A stretch of 64,000 nt of DNA from an uncultured Eubacteriales bacterium (GCA_902793325.1 CADBCY010000006.1:62001-126000); one strand, 5' to 3'. Positions 26,237 through 35,467 are shown, counted from the stretch's first letter. Numbers and translations are program-made. Notes: generated by a model not told the origin, from the sequence alone.

Positions 26237-26261
26237 CGTTATGCATGGCATTTCCCCCGCG

Positions 26262-27149
26262 CTACCGCTCCGCCACGCTTCGGAAGAAGGCGCACTGTTC
26301 GTCGTTGCAGCGGCGTCCTTCCGGCAGGCGCATGTTGCAGTGGAACACGTGGCCCAGCTCGCGCGTGGCGTCGCCGTAGAAGCGCATCACGTGCGGCACG
26401 CGCTGCTCGCGCAGCGTGCGCTGGAGCGCGTCCGCCTGCTCCTGCAAGAAGTCGCCGGTGCAGGTGAAGAGGAAGGTCTCCGGGAACGCGGGCGTGATCC
26501 AGCGGCGCACGTCCACCAGCGCCAGGTTCTCCGGCGTCGGGCCGTCGGGCAGCAGCTCCTCCATCAGCGCCAGGTCCTGCTCCCACTCGGGCTGCACGTC
26601 GCCGCCGATGGTGTACACGCCGCAGGCCAGGCTGACGGCGCGCGGCGTCGGGCCGAAGGGCACGTCGAAGGCGTAGCGCTCCGCGTACGCCGGGTTGGTG
26701 CAGGCGTCGCAGTACAGCCCCAGCAGGTGCGCCCCGGCGCTGTCGCCCACCGCGAAGAGCGCGTCCATGTCAAAGCCGTATGCCGCCGCGTGGTCCCGGG
26801 TCCAGGCGAACGCGGCGTTCACGTCCTCGATCTGCGCGGGAAACTTCGCCTCCGGCGCCAGGCGGTAGCTGAAGTTCACCACCGCAAAGCCCCGCTGCGC
26901 GAGGCTCATGGTGTAGTATTGGTAGAGCTCCTTGTCGCCGTAGACCCAGCCGCCGCCGTGGACGCTGACGATCACCGGCAGCTTCCCCACGGCGCCCTTC
27001 GGCCGGTACACGTCCAGCCGCTGGCAGGGATGCGCGCCGTAGGCGATGTCGACGTGGCGCTCCACGTCCGCCGGCGCGATCAGGCCTGCGTCGCGGACGG
27101 CGTCCTGTTCCCTGAACTCCCTGCGGAGTTTTTCGCTGATTCCAGACAT
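26262..27149 (-). CDS. alpha/beta-hydrolase esterase (carboxylesterase/BD-FAE type)
   Basis: 295 aa, starting at ATG 27149 with GGAGG eight bases upstream, rather than a start 48 bases earlier. Oxyanion-hole motif SVHGGGWVYGDK, nucleophile Ser in AVGDSAGAHLLG, and an Asp (FTCTGDFL) and His (ELGHVFHCN) near the C-terminus complete the triad. This is the hormone-sensitive-lipase-like/ExsA-like esterase layout. No signal peptide. It probably hydrolyses small esters such as acetylated or feruloylated sugars, but the substrate is inferred only by family. A clean promoter with TGCTATAAT lies upstream. Confidence 0.88.
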   Translation of the reverse strand: MSGISEKLRREFREQDAVRDAGLIAPADVERHVDIAYGAHPCQRLDVYRPKGAVGKLPVIVSVHGGGWVYGDKELYQYYTMSLAQRGFAVVNFSYRLAPEAKFPAQIEDVNAAFAWTRDHAAAYGFDMDALFAVGDSAGAHLLGLYCDACTNPAYAERYAFDVPFGPTPRAVSLACGVYTIGGDVQPEWEQDLALMEELLPDGPTPENLALVDVRRWITPAFPETFLFTCTGDFLQEQADALQRTLREQRVPHVMRFYGDATRELGHVFHCNMRLPEGRRCNDEQCAFFRSVAER

Positions 27150-27205
27150 ATCTGCCGCCTCCTCGCAATGTAGACAGGGGGATGAACGCGCGGTCATCCA
27201 TGCGC

Positions 27206-27234
27206 ATTATAGCACGCCCGGGCCCGCGCGGCAA
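27206..27234 (-). promoter_or_regulatory. promoter of the esterase gene
   Basis: Minus strand: TTGCCG (27229-27234), 17 bases, TATAAT (27206-27211) preceded by TGC. Confidence 0.72.
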
Positions 27235-27308
27235 TGTAAATCTTTCTCGCCCCCGCGTGCGGCGCGGCGGGCTTCGCTAATATGTATTGCAGTCCTATGA
27301 TTCGGGTA

Positions 27309-27337
27309 TTGAAAAAACCGGCCCGGCGGGGTATAAT
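27309..27337 (+). promoter_or_regulatory. promoter of nagB
   Basis: TTGAAA (27309-27314), 17 bases, TATAAT (27332-27337). The region 27235-27404 between the divergent genes otherwise shows no feature. Confidence 0.75.
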
Positions 27338-27404
27338 GGAAACGTTGCGGCGCGACGCGCCGGATCGGACACCGAGCGTATTTGAAGAAAAGGAGAGAAC
27401 GCGC

Positions 27405-28193
27405 ATGCGAGTCGTCATTCAGGAGAACTACGGGAAGATGTGCAAGTGGGCCGCGAACTACATCGCGGCGAAGATCAACGCCCACGGGGGCGACAGGCCC
27501 TTCGTGCTGGGCCTGCCCACCGGCTCCTCGCCCCTGGGCGTGTACACCGAGCTGGCCCGTATGAACAAGGCCGGCGAGGTCAGCTTCAAGAACGTCGTCA
27601 CCTTCAACATGGACGAATACCTGGGCCTGCCCCGGGAGCACGACCAGAGCTACTGGTACTTCATGTGGTCCAACTTTTTCGACCACATCGACATCCCGAA
27701 GGAGAACGTGAACATCCTCAACGGCATGGCGGAGGACCCCGAGGCCGAGTGCGCGCGCTACGAGGCGAAGATCGCCGCGCTGGGCGGCGTGGACCTGTTC
27801 CTGGGCGGCATCGGCGTGGACGGCCACCTGGCCTTCAACGAGCCCTTCACCAGCCTGACCAGCCGCACCGGCGTGCGCGTGCTGACCAGCGACACCCGCA
27901 TCGTGAACAGCCGCTTCTTCGGCAACGACCCGGAGAAGGTGCCCGCGAAGGCGCTGTCCGTGGGCATCGGCACGGTGATGGATTCCAAAGAGGTGCTCAT
28001 CCTCATCAACGGCCACAACAAGGCCCGCGCGCTGGCAGCCAGCGTGGAGGGCGGCGTCAGCCAGAAGTGGACCTGCTCCGCGCTGCAAATGCACCCCGCC
28101 GCCATCATCGCCTGCGACGAGCCCGCCTGCGGCGAGCTGACCGTGGATACCTACAAGTACTTCCTGGACATCGAAAAGAGCGAGCGGCTGTAA
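27405..28193 (+). CDS. nagB: glucosamine-6-phosphate deaminase
   Basis: 262 aa from ATG 27405, with AAAAGGAGAG upstream; an upstream in-frame ATG lies before the ribosome site and is rejected. It converts glucosamine-6-phosphate to fructose-6-phosphate and ammonia. Hallmarks: GLPTGSSPLGVYTEL (sugar-phosphate binding), FNMDEYLGLPREH, LFLGGIGVDGHLAFNEP with the catalytic His, and SRTGVRVLT. Length is that of bacterial NagB. It is alone here: no nagA or GlcNAc transporter is adjacent. It is followed by an unlinked minus-strand operon. Confidence 0.96.
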   Translation: MRVVIQENYGKMCKWAANYIAAKINAHGGDRPFVLGLPTGSSPLGVYTELARMNKAGEVSFKNVVTFNMDEYLGLPREHDQSYWYFMWSNFFDHIDIPKENVNILNGMAEDPEAECARYEAKIAALGGVDLFLGGIGVDGHLAFNEPFTSLTSRTGVRVLTSDTRIVNSRFFGNDPEKVPAKALSVGIGTVMDSKEVLILINGHNKARALAASVEGGVSQKWTCSALQMHPAAIIACDEPACGELTVDTYKYFLDIEKSERL

Positions 28194-28287
28194 CGCCCTC
28201 TCCCCTGCCGTCGCCGTCTGCGCCTCCCGCCCCCGGGACCGGCGCGGACGGCGGGCGGCGGGGTTTCTTCTGTGCGCGGCGAGCGAA

Positions 28288-28312
28288 AACGGGCGGCCGA
28301 TGGCCGCCCGTT
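28288..28312 (-). terminator. terminator of the glycan exporter operon
   Basis: AACGGGCGGCC and GGCCGCCCGTT (28288-28298 and 28302-28312) form an 11-pair stem; on the minus strand it is followed by TTTTC. It lies just after the Wzt-like gene stop. Confidence 0.78.
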
Positions 28313-28334
28313 CGATATTGAGCCCTGTTGTTTT

Positions 28335-29594
28335 TTACTGAAGCTCCAGCGGCTTCAGGCGCATGTTGCCCCACAGCCGCTCGGACCATATGAAGCCTTC
28401 GTTCACGGCGGGGTCGTCGGTGACGATGAAGCGGCTGACGTCCACGATGGTATCGTAGTACATGGTCTTGCCCCGCGGCGTGCCGGAGACCAAGGAGAGC
28501 TTGATGATGTACTCGCCCGGAGCGATGCCGTTCAGCGGGAAGCGCACGCGGCGGGTGAAGGTCTCCTCCGCGGCCACCTCGAACGGCTCGGTCTGCGTCA
28601 TGGCGATGGGCGTGGCGATGCTGTTCTGCAGGATGAGGCGTATGCGAAGGCGCGGGTCGGCGATGTGCGCCACGCTGGTGAGCGTGAACTCCATGGCGGC
28701 GTCCTGCTCGTACTCCAGCGCCTGGGTGTTGTGGAACTCGATGTCCAGCATGCGCATGGTCTGGCCGCGGTAGTTGGTGCGGGTAACCTCGTCCAGATTG
28801 CGCCGCAGGCTGCGGGCGGAGCTGCCGCCGTAGAGCTCGATGGCGCGCTCCACGGTGCCGTCGTAGCCCAGCCTGCCGTTCTCCAGGTACAGGCCGCGGT
28901 TGCAGAGCTGGCTCACGGTGCGCATATTGTGGCTGACGTAGATGACCGCGCGGCCCGAGCGCGCGATCTCCGACATCTTCGTCAGGCACTTCTGCTGGAA
29001 GGCCAGGTCGCCCACGGCCAGCACCTCGTCGCAGATCATCAGATCCGGGTCCAGGTGTGCTGCCACGGCGAAGGCCAGCTTCACGTACATGCCGCTGGAA
29101 TAGCGCTTCACCGGGGTGTCGATGAACTGCTCGATCTCCGAAAACTCGATGATGTCCTTCATCTTCGAGGACGTCTCCGCGCGGCTCATGCCCAGGATCG
29201 CGCCGTTCAGGTACACGTTGTCCCGGCCGCTCAGCTCCGGGTGGAAGCCCGTACCGATTTCCAGCAGGCTCGCCACCCTGCCCCGAATGCGGATCTCGCC
29301 CTCCGTGGGCGCGGTGATGCGGGAGATCAGCTTCAGCATGGTGGACTTGCCCGCGCCGTTGCGGCCGATGAGCGCCACCGCGTCGCCGCGGTCCACGTTG
29401 AAGCTCACGTCCCGCAGGGCCCAGAACCTCTCGCCATAGCTCACGTGCTCGCGGCCGATCTTGGTGTTGGGGTCCTCCTTGCCGCGCACCCGCGCGAACC
29501 AGCTCGTCAGCTCGCCGTGCAGCGTGCCGCCGCCGATCATGCCCAGCCGGTACTGCTTGGAGACGCCCTCCACTTCCAGCAATCTGTTTTCCAT
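28335..29594 (-). CDS. polysaccharide/polyol ABC exporter ATPase with C-terminal Wzt-like domain
   Basis: 419 aa. ABC domain at residues 1-~250: Walker A LIGRNGAGKST, signature YSSGMYVKLAFAVAAHLDP and Walker B LMICDEVLAVGD, the patterns of TagH/Wzt/KpsT exporters. Residues about 260-419 form a beta-sandwich like the Wzt C-terminal domain, which recognises the glycan's end structure (segments EFHNTQALEYEQDAAMEFTL, VAHIADPRLRIRLILQ). It should drive export of a cell-surface glycan or teichoic acid through the permease encoded upstream. No glycosyltransferase cluster is nearby, so the substrate is unknown. Confidence 0.92.
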   Translation of the reverse strand: MENRLLEVEGVSKQYRLGMIGGGTLHGELTSWFARVRGKEDPNTKIGREHVSYGERFWALRDVSFNVDRGDAVALIGRNGAGKSTMLKLISRITAPTEGEIRIRGRVASLLEIGTGFHPELSGRDNVYLNGAILGMSRAETSSKMKDIIEFSEIEQFIDTPVKRYSSGMYVKLAFAVAAHLDPDLMICDEVLAVGDLAFQQKCLTKMSEIARSGRAVIYVSHNMRTVSQLCNRGLYLENGRLGYDGTVERAIELYGGSSARSLRRNLDEVTRTNYRGQTMRMLDIEFHNTQALEYEQDAAMEFTLTSVAHIADPRLRIRLILQNSIATPIAMTQTEPFEVAAEETFTRRVRFPLNGIAPGEYIIKLSLVSGTPRGKTMYYDTIVDVSRFIVTDDPAVNEGFIWSERLWGNMRLKPLELQ

Positions 29595-29624
29595 ATCGAT
29601 ATCCTTTCAGGGGAAAGACGCCCG

Positions 29625-30497
29625 TCAGACCGTGTCCATGAAGGTCTTTTCCGTCTTCGAGAACAGGATCACGCCCAGCGCCAGCACCGCCAGCGTGACG
29701 CCCACCGACAGCAGCATGTAGTTGCTCGAATAGCCCGGCACGCCCAGGTAGGCCGCGCGGAACTGCTCGATCAGCGGGGTGACGGGGTTCAGCATGTACA
29801 GCCCCAGCAGCTTCGGGTACTTGTCCGCGATCAGGGACGTGGAATAGGTCACCGGCGTGGCGTACATCCACAGGTGCACGCCGAAGGACACCAGCATCTG
29901 CAAATCCCTGTACTTGGTGGTCAGCGCGGAGATGATGATGCCAAAGCCCAGCCCCAGTATGCCGAGCTGGACGAGCAGCAGCGGCGTCGTCAGGATCAGC
30001 CGCCAGTTCGGCACCACCTGCGGATCGGGCCGCGTGGCGTAGTAGATCACGAACACGATGAACAGCGCGAACTGCACAAAGAAGTTGATGAGCTGCGTGA
30101 TCACCGTGGAGATGGGCATGCACAGCCGCGGGAAATACACCTTGCCGAACAGCGTCCGGTTGGTGATGAAGGTGCTGGACGTGGTGGTCAGGCAACTGGC
30201 GAAGTAGCTCCACACGATGTTGCCGCCCATGTAGAACAGGAACTTGGGCACGCCGTCGGTGGGCAGGCCGGCGATGTTGCCGAACACCACCGTAAACACC
30301 AGCGTGGTCAGCAGCGGCTGGATCACCACCCACGCCGGGCCCAGGATCGTCTGCTTGTACAGCACGGTGAAGTTGCGCTTCACCATCAGCAGGATCAGGT
30401 CCCGGTAGCGCACCAGGCCCTTCAGGTCGATGTCGAACCAGCCCGTGCGCGGGCGGATGACCGTATCCCAGCCCGGCCGCTTGTTCGTATTGTCCAT
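29625..30497 (-). CDS. polysaccharide ABC exporter permease (Wzm/TagG type)
   Basis: 290 aa from ATG 30497, with GGAGGACATCCT upstream. An ABC-2 type permease with about six membrane helices: WFDIDLKGLVRYRDLILLMVKRNF at the N-terminus, and VLYKQTILGPAWVVIQPLL, both family hallmarks; later LTTKYRDLQMLVSFGVHLWMYATPV. It is paired with the ATPase gene 30 bases downstream. Together they export a lipid-linked glycan, such as O-antigen-like polymer or teichoic acid. Confidence 0.93.
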   Translation of the reverse strand: MDNTNKRPGWDTVIRPRTGWFDIDLKGLVRYRDLILLMVKRNFTVLYKQTILGPAWVVIQPLLTTLVFTVVFGNIAGLPTDGVPKFLFYMGGNIVWSYFASCLTTTSSTFITNRTLFGKVYFPRLCMPISTVITQLINFFVQFALFIVFVIYYATRPDPQVVPNWRLILTTPLLLVQLGILGLGFGIIISALTTKYRDLQMLVSFGVHLWMYATPVTYSTSLIADKYPKLLGLYMLNPVTPLIEQFRAAYLGVPGYSSNYMLLSVGVTLAVLALGVILFSKTEKTFMDTV

Positions 30498-30537
30498 AGG
30501 ATGTCCTCCGGAATCTGTGAAGAATACACCGTTACTT

Positions 30538-30566
30538 ATTCTATCATGATTCCCCTCCCGTTGCAA
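30538..30566 (-). promoter_or_regulatory. promoter of the glycan exporter operon
   Basis: Minus strand: TTGCAA (30561-30566), 17 bases, TAGAAT (30538-30543). Confidence 0.7.
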
Positions 30567-30602
30567 GGCGGAAAGGTTTTGCTTCGTTTAAATGTCGCCG
30601 CC

Positions 30603-30631
30603 TTGACAAACCCGCGCGGACGCGGTAAGAT
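30603..30631 (+). promoter_or_regulatory. promoter of the CmpB-like gene
   Basis: TTGACA (30603-30608), 17 bases, TAAGAT (30626-30631). It lies divergent to the exporter promoter, 36 bases away. Confidence 0.78.
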
Positions 30632-30685
30632 ACCATCGTGCGGCCCGGCCGCGATGACAACACACTACTCAAGGAGGCGCGCGCC

Positions 30686-31579
30686 ATGCTGGCCCGTCTG
30701 GAACTCTACTTTCTGCTCTTCTTCACCTATGCGGTCGTGGGCTGGTGCATGGAGGTCACCTGCAAGCTCATCCAGTTCCGCCGCTTCATCAACCGCGGTT
30801 TCCTCATCGGCCCCTACTGCCCCATCTACGGCGTGGGCGGCGTGGCCATCACGCTGCTGCTGGCGCGCTACGTGGGCGACCCGCCGGCGCTGTTCTGCAT
30901 GAGCATGATCGTCTGCTCGATCCTGGAATACTTCACGAGCTGGATCATGGAGAAGCTGTTCCACGCCCGCTGGTGGGACTACAGCACCAAGAAGTTCAAC
31001 CTGAACGGCCGCATCTGCCTGAACACCATGGTGCCCTTCGGCCTGCTGGGCGTGGTGATTATGTACGCCATCAACCCCGCCCTCATGCGCCTGATCGAAC
31101 GCCTCGGCCCCATGGCGCGCAACGTGCTCTGCGCCGTGCTGGCGGCGGGCTTCCTCACGGACCTGGTGTTCTCCACCTTCGTGCTGGCCCACGTGCGCGC
31201 CGACGCGAGCCCGCTGGACAGGGACAATACCGAGGAGATGTCCGCCCGCGTCCGCGCGGCCATCGCCAGCCGCGGCTGGGCGCACCGCCGTCTGCTGGAC
31301 GCCTTCCCGCAGGTGCGGCACATCGGGCGCGTGCTTAAAGAGAACGTCACCGAGCTGAAGGACGCCGTCGCCGAGGGCACCCAGGCCGCCCGCGACAGGC
31401 TGACCGAGGGCACCCAGGCCGCCCGCGACAAGTTGACCGAGAGCGCCGCCGAGGCCCGCGAGCGCATGGAGGCGGAGCTGAAGAAGCTGGAGGACGCCCA
31501 TGCCCGCGCCGAGGCGGAGTTCCAGCGCCGCAGGCAGGAGCTGCAGGACGCCCTCGGCTCGATGCGAAGGGAGGACTGA
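30686..31579 (+). CDS. putative ABC-transporter type IV membrane protein (CmpB family)
   Basis: 297 aa from ATG 30686 after AAGGAGG. Five or so membrane helices occupy residues 1-175, with the family pattern FLLFFTYAVVGWCMEV, NRGFLIGPYCPIYGVGG and SWIMEKLFHARWWDYS (ABC_trans_CmpB, PF06541). The cytoplasmic tail is a charged coiled coil with a near-perfect duplication EGTQAARDRLT/EGTQAARDKLT. Despite the family name no ATPase partner is known; function is unclear. It is followed one base later by a HAD phosphatase gene. Confidence 0.85.
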   Translation: MLARLELYFLLFFTYAVVGWCMEVTCKLIQFRRFINRGFLIGPYCPIYGVGGVAITLLLARYVGDPPALFCMSMIVCSILEYFTSWIMEKLFHARWWDYSTKKFNLNGRICLNTMVPFGLLGVVIMYAINPALMRLIERLGPMARNVLCAVLAAGFLTDLVFSTFVLAHVRADASPLDRDNTEEMSARVRAAIASRGWAHRRLLDAFPQVRHIGRVLKENVTELKDAVAEGTQAARDRLTEGTQAARDKLTESAAEARERMEAELKKLEDAHARAEAEFQRRRQELQDALGSMRRED

Positions 31580-31580
31580 C

Positions 31581-32387
31581 ATGCAAATCCGGCTGATCGC
31601 CATGGATCTGGACGGCACGCTGTACAACTCCGACAAGCGCATCGATCCGCGGGACATCGATGCGCTGCTGCGCGCGGAGCGCGCGGGCGTGCGGCTGGCG
31701 CTGGCCTCCGCGCGGCCCCTCCCCGGGCTGTACCACGCGCGGGACGCGCTGCGGCTCGCGGAATACGGCGGCGCGCTGATCGCCTGCAACGGCGGGCGCA
31801 TCGCGGACGCGGCCGACGGGCGGCTGCTGCACGAGGAGAGCATGTCCCTGGGCGCAGCGCGCGGCGTGCTTCGTGCGCTCGAGGCCCTGCCCTGCACGCC
31901 CATACTGGACGACGGTGTCCGGTTCTACGTCACCGACCGCAACGCCTTCATGGTGGACTACGAGTGCCGCAACAACGCCATGACCTGCCGCGAGGTGCCG
32001 AACCTCGCGGATTTCATCGACTTCGCGCCGGCGAAGCTGCTGCTGTCCGTGCAGCCCGCGAAGCTGCCCGCGCTGCAGCGCAGCATCGCCGCCCTGCTCC
32101 CCGGGGAGCTCACCGTGGTGCAGACCGCCGCCTTCTACCTGGAGGTGCTGCCCCGCGGCGTCGACAAGGGCAAGGCGCTGCTGGACACCTGCGCGGCGCT
32201 CGGCATCGACCCGGCGGATGCGGTGGCCTTCGGCGACGAGGCGAACGACATCCCCATGCTCCGTGCGGCGGGGCTCGGCGTGGCGATGGGCAACGCCCAG
32301 GCGTCCGTGAAGGCCGCCGCCGACCGCGTGGCGCCCACCAACGACGAGGCGGGCATCTCCGCGACGCTCGGCGCTCTCGGCCTGTGA
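31581..32387 (+). CDS. Cof-type HAD-superfamily hydrolase
   Basis: 268 aa from ATG 31581 with GGGAGG upstream. HAD motif I AMDLDGTLYNSD (catalytic Asp residues 9 and 11), a type IIB cap, and motif IV FGDEANDIPMLRAAG. Cof-like enzymes dephosphorylate sugar phosphates, pyridoxal phosphate or flavin nucleotides; specificity is not predictable. GVDKGKALLDTCAALGI and GVAMGNAQASVKAAAD are the usual C-terminal elements. It lies in a three-gene run with the CmpB-like and DUF2974 genes. Confidence 0.93.
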   Translation: MQIRLIAMDLDGTLYNSDKRIDPRDIDALLRAERAGVRLALASARPLPGLYHARDALRLAEYGGALIACNGGRIADAADGRLLHEESMSLGAARGVLRALEALPCTPILDDGVRFYVTDRNAFMVDYECRNNAMTCREVPNLADFIDFAPAKLLLSVQPAKLPALQRSIAALLPGELTVVQTAAFYLEVLPRGVDKGKALLDTCAALGIDPADAVAFGDEANDIPMLRAAGLGVAMGNAQASVKAAADRVAPTNDEAGISATLGALGL

Positions 32388-32420
32388 GTCGCCGACCCCT
32401 TCCCACTTTCGGAGGTTCTC

Positions 32421-33584
32421 ATGTCCAACATACTGGATTACATCGCCTGGCGGGGCGACCTGTCCCTCGCCGCCAGCCCCTTCAACGCCGTGGACAACCT
32501 GATCCTCTCCGAGCTGATCTACGCCGACCTGAAGGGCATCGTACCCGCGCAGGGCGCGACGCTCGCCGATGCTTGGGCGGCGTACCGGAGGGAGGGGCGC
32601 GACCAGTCGCACATGGTCAACGACCCGAAGCCGCTGCTGGAGGCCGCGGCGGGATCCCGGCGCTTCGGCGGCGCGCGGCTGGACTGCTACGCCGACGAGC
32701 TCGACCCCGCCCGCGAGCTGCAGTTCGCCGCCGCCCGCTTCCTGCTGGAGGACGGCACCGCCTACATCGCCTACCGCGGCACCGACGATACCCTTACCGG
32801 CTGGCGCGAGGACTTCAACCTCAGCTTCCTGGCCGAGACGCCCGCCCAGGCGCTGGCCGTGGCTGCGCTGAACCGGGCCGCCGCGCTGGACGACCGCCCG
32901 CTGCGGGTGGGCGGCCACTCCAAGGGCGGGAACCTGGCGCTGTACGCCGCCGCATTCTGCGACGATGCGGCGCGGCGGCGGCTGATCGAAGTCTACTCCA
33001 ACGACGGCCCCGGCTTCAACCGCGCGGTCGCGGAGGACGAGCGGCTCTCCGCGATCCTGGACCGGGCGGTGCAGATCATCCCCGAGGCGTCGCTGGTCGG
33101 CGTGCTGCTGGACAACCGCGCGCGGCGCATGGTGGTCAGGAGCAGCGGCAGCGGCGTGATGCAGCACGATCCCTACACCTGGGAGGTGCTGGGCACGGCG
33201 TTCGTGGAGGCGCCGCGGGCGGGCATCAGCCTATACATGGACGAGACGCTGTCCCAATGGCTGGCGGCGTTGGACGACGCCCAGCGCGCCAACCTGACCT
33301 CCGCCGTGTTCGACACGCTGGGCGCCTCGGGGGCCACGACGCTGCGGGAGCTCTCCGCCAACCGCCTGGACGCCGCGGGCAGCATCCTGAAGGCCGCCGG
33401 CGCCATGGACCCGGAGCTGCAGAAGGACGTGCTGAGCACGCTGCGAAAGCTGGCCGACGCCGGCCGCGAGGTGCTGATGGCCGACCTGCGGCGCGCGTTC
33501 CAGCAGGGGCTGGAGGAAGCGCGGGAGAAGCGCCGGGCCGACCGGCAGCGCGGCGCAGCCGACCCGAAGCGCGAAACGGTGTGA
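32421..33584 (+). CDS. DUF2974 (Mbeg1-like) alpha/beta-hydrolase
   Basis: 387 aa with a CGGAGG-type ribosome site. It contains the lipase-like nucleophile elbow GGHSKGGNLALYAA, preceded by AYRGTDDTLTGWREDFNLSF, the signature of the DUF2974 family common in Clostridia. The C-terminal 100 residues are charged and helical. It lacks a signal peptide, so it is probably cytoplasmic; the substrate is unknown. A 20-pair terminator follows. Confidence 0.88.
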   Translation: MSNILDYIAWRGDLSLAASPFNAVDNLILSELIYADLKGIVPAQGATLADAWAAYRREGRDQSHMVNDPKPLLEAAAGSRRFGGARLDCYADELDPARELQFAAARFLLEDGTAYIAYRGTDDTLTGWREDFNLSFLAETPAQALAVAALNRAAALDDRPLRVGGHSKGGNLALYAAAFCDDAARRRLIEVYSNDGPGFNRAVAEDERLSAILDRAVQIIPEASLVGVLLDNRARRMVVRSSGSGVMQHDPYTWEVLGTAFVEAPRAGISLYMDETLSQWLAALDDAQRANLTSAVFDTLGASGATTLRELSANRLDAAGSILKAAGAMDPELQKDVLSTLRKLADAGREVLMADLRRAFQQGLEEAREKRRADRQRGAADPKRETV

Positions 33585-33588
33585 ATCC

Positions 33589-33638
33589 GGCATGCAAAAC
33601 GCCTTCGCTCTGAATTGGGCGAAGGCGTTTTGCATGCC
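33589..33638. terminator. bidirectional terminator between DUF2974 and the histidine kinase
   Basis: GGCATGCAAAACGCCTTCGC (33589-33608) pairs with its complement at 33619-33638 around a loop of ten bases. It is very stable and serves convergent genes. Confidence 0.85.
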
Positions 33639-33643
33639 GCGGC

Positions 33644-35461
33644 TCACTGGTCCCGCGCGGGCTTTTTCAGCGTGAAGGTGAACTCCGAGCCCTTGCCGGG
33701 CTCGCTCTTTGCGTCGATGGTGCCGCCCATCATGCGGGTGACCAGCTTGGCGATGGCGAGGCCGAGGCCCGTGCCGGTGGTGCGCATGCGGGATTTGTCC
33801 GCCTTGTAGAAGCGCTCCCAGATCATGGGCAGGTCCTTGGGCTCGATGCCGCAGCCGGTGTCGCGCACGCCCACGGCCAGGCGGTCGCCCTCGTCGCGGG
33901 CAAACACCGTCACGCTGCCGCCGGCGGGGGTGAAGCTGAGCGCGTTGTCCAGCAGGATCACCAGCACCTGGGTGATGCGGTCCTCGTTGCCCATGCAGGC
34001 CAGGGGGCTGCCGTCCGTCTCGATCGAGAGCGTCACGCCCGCCTCGTCGGCGATGGGCTGCATGCCGCGGACCGCGGCATGCAGGATGCCGGGCAGCTCC
34101 ATGGGCTCCAGCTCCACGGTGAGCCGTCCGTCCTGCAGGCGGGACATGTCCAGCATCTCCCCCACCAGCTTTTCCAGCCGCATCGTCTCCCGCAGGATGA
34201 CCCGGTAGCTCTCCTGGCGCTCCTCCTCGGTGTCCATGCAGCCGTCGATCAGCGGCTCCACCATGCCGCGGATGCCCGTGAGGGGCGTGCGCAGCTCGTG
34301 GGAGACGTTGGCCACGTACTCGCGGCGCAGTTGCTCCATGCGCTCCGCCTCGGAGACGTCCCGCAGCATGCACACGGTGCCCAGGATCTTGCCGTCGTCC
34401 TCGACGATGGGCGACGCCTCGGCGTGCAGCGCGCGGCCCGAGGGGTTCCGGCACTCCAGGCTCTCCGCGGGCCCGCCCGCCAGGCACCGGTCGAGCATCG
34501 CCCGGATCATGCCCAGCGCCACGCCCTCCGCCGCCTGGATGTCCCCGGGGCGCTCCAGCTCCATCAGCTCCAGGAAGGCGGCGTTCACGTGCACCAGGTT
34601 CCAGTTGGCGTCTACGGCCACCAGGCCCTCGCCGATGCCCTTGATGACCCACTCCAGCTTGTCGCGCTCCTTGCGCAGGTTGCGGATGACGTCCATCAGG
34701 CGCCCGGACATGCTGTTCAGCGCGCGCCCCAGGTCGCCGATCTCGTTGTCGGGCAGCGAGGTGATGCGCTCGGCGTAGATGCCGTCGGTCATCCTGCGCG
34801 CCGCCCGCGTGAGCTTCAGGATCGGGCCCACCAGCATGCGCGTCTGCTGCAGCGAGAGCAGTATGGCCGCCAGCAGCGACACGCTGCCGATGAGCAGCGC
34901 CAGCAGGCGCACCGCCCGGGTGAGGCTGTGGAGCTGCGCCACCGGCTGCGCGAGGATCACCCCGCCCGCGATGGCCCCCGCGTCGCCCGCCACCGGCACG
35001 CCCGCCAGCATGATCTCGTCCTCCATGAACTCGAAGCGGTGCGTGGCGGTGACGCTCTCGCCGTTCAGGATGCTCCGGGCGAACTCGCGGTCGATGGTGT
35101 CGATGACGTCCACCCATTGCAGCTCCTCCGCGGCGGCGTCGCCGGTCTCGGGGGAGTAGCGGCTCATGCGGATGCGCTCGGAATCGGCGTCCAGGAAGAA
35201 CACCCTGGCGTCGGTCAGGTCCTCGTACACGCGCACGGTGCGGCGATTGGGGAACAGGCGGCCCTCGGCGCCGCTGTGCACCGTCTCCGCGATGCGCACC
35301 GCCTTGCGCTGCAAGTCGGCCATGCGCACGCGGCCCACGTACTGTACCGTGAGCACATAGCTGAGTACCGCCGCCAGCACCACCACGAACAGCGCCAGCA
35401 GCACGTGGCTCATCATGGTCTTGGTGCCGATCTTCAGCGAGCGCCGGAACCTGCGCAGCAT
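33644..35461 (-). CDS. sensor histidine kinase (PhoR/WalK-like)
   Basis: 605 aa. An N-terminal helix (about 15-40), an extracytoplasmic sensor of about 140 residues, a second helix near 190-210, a HAMP linker (LTRAARRMTDGIYAERI), a PAS domain (GEGLVAVDANWNLVHVNAAF), HisKA with the phospho-His in ANVSHELRTPLTGI (about residue 375), and HATPase_c with N box VLVILLDNALSF, G1 DTGCGIEP and G2 GTGLGLAI. This order equals the PhoR/WalK family. It phosphorylates the response regulator encoded just upstream in the same operon (6-base gap). The signal is unknown. Confidence 0.95.
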   Translation of the reverse strand: MLRRFRRSLKIGTKTMMSHVLLALFVVVLAAVLSYVLTVQYVGRVRMADLQRKAVRIAETVHSGAEGRLFPNRRTVRVYEDLTDARVFFLDADSERIRMSRYSPETGDAAAEELQWVDVIDTIDREFARSILNGESVTATHRFEFMEDEIMLAGVPVAGDAGAIAGGVILAQPVAQLHSLTRAVRLLALLIGSVSLLAAILLSLQQTRMLVGPILKLTRAARRMTDGIYAERITSLPDNEIGDLGRALNSMSGRLMDVIRNLRKERDKLEWVIKGIGEGLVAVDANWNLVHVNAAFLELMELERPGDIQAAEGVALGMIRAMLDRCLAGGPAESLECRNPSGRALHAEASPIVEDDGKILGTVCMLRDVSEAERMEQLRREYVANVSHELRTPLTGIRGMVEPLIDGCMDTEEERQESYRVILRETMRLEKLVGEMLDMSRLQDGRLTVELEPMELPGILHAAVRGMQPIADEAGVTLSIETDGSPLACMGNEDRITQVLVILLDNALSFTPAGGSVTVFARDEGDRLAVGVRDTGCGIEPKDLPMIWERFYKADKSRMRTTGTGLGLAIAKLVTRMMGGTIDAKSEPGKGSEFTFTLKKPARDQ

Positions 35462-35467
35462 GGCCGG

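Noticed and set aside
22530-26246. Single 1238-residue minus-strand frame
   Set aside because: Only its last 467 codons are the M20 protein; the rest is a shadow of the S9 peptidase gene in another frame, with a proper start and ribosome site at 23933.
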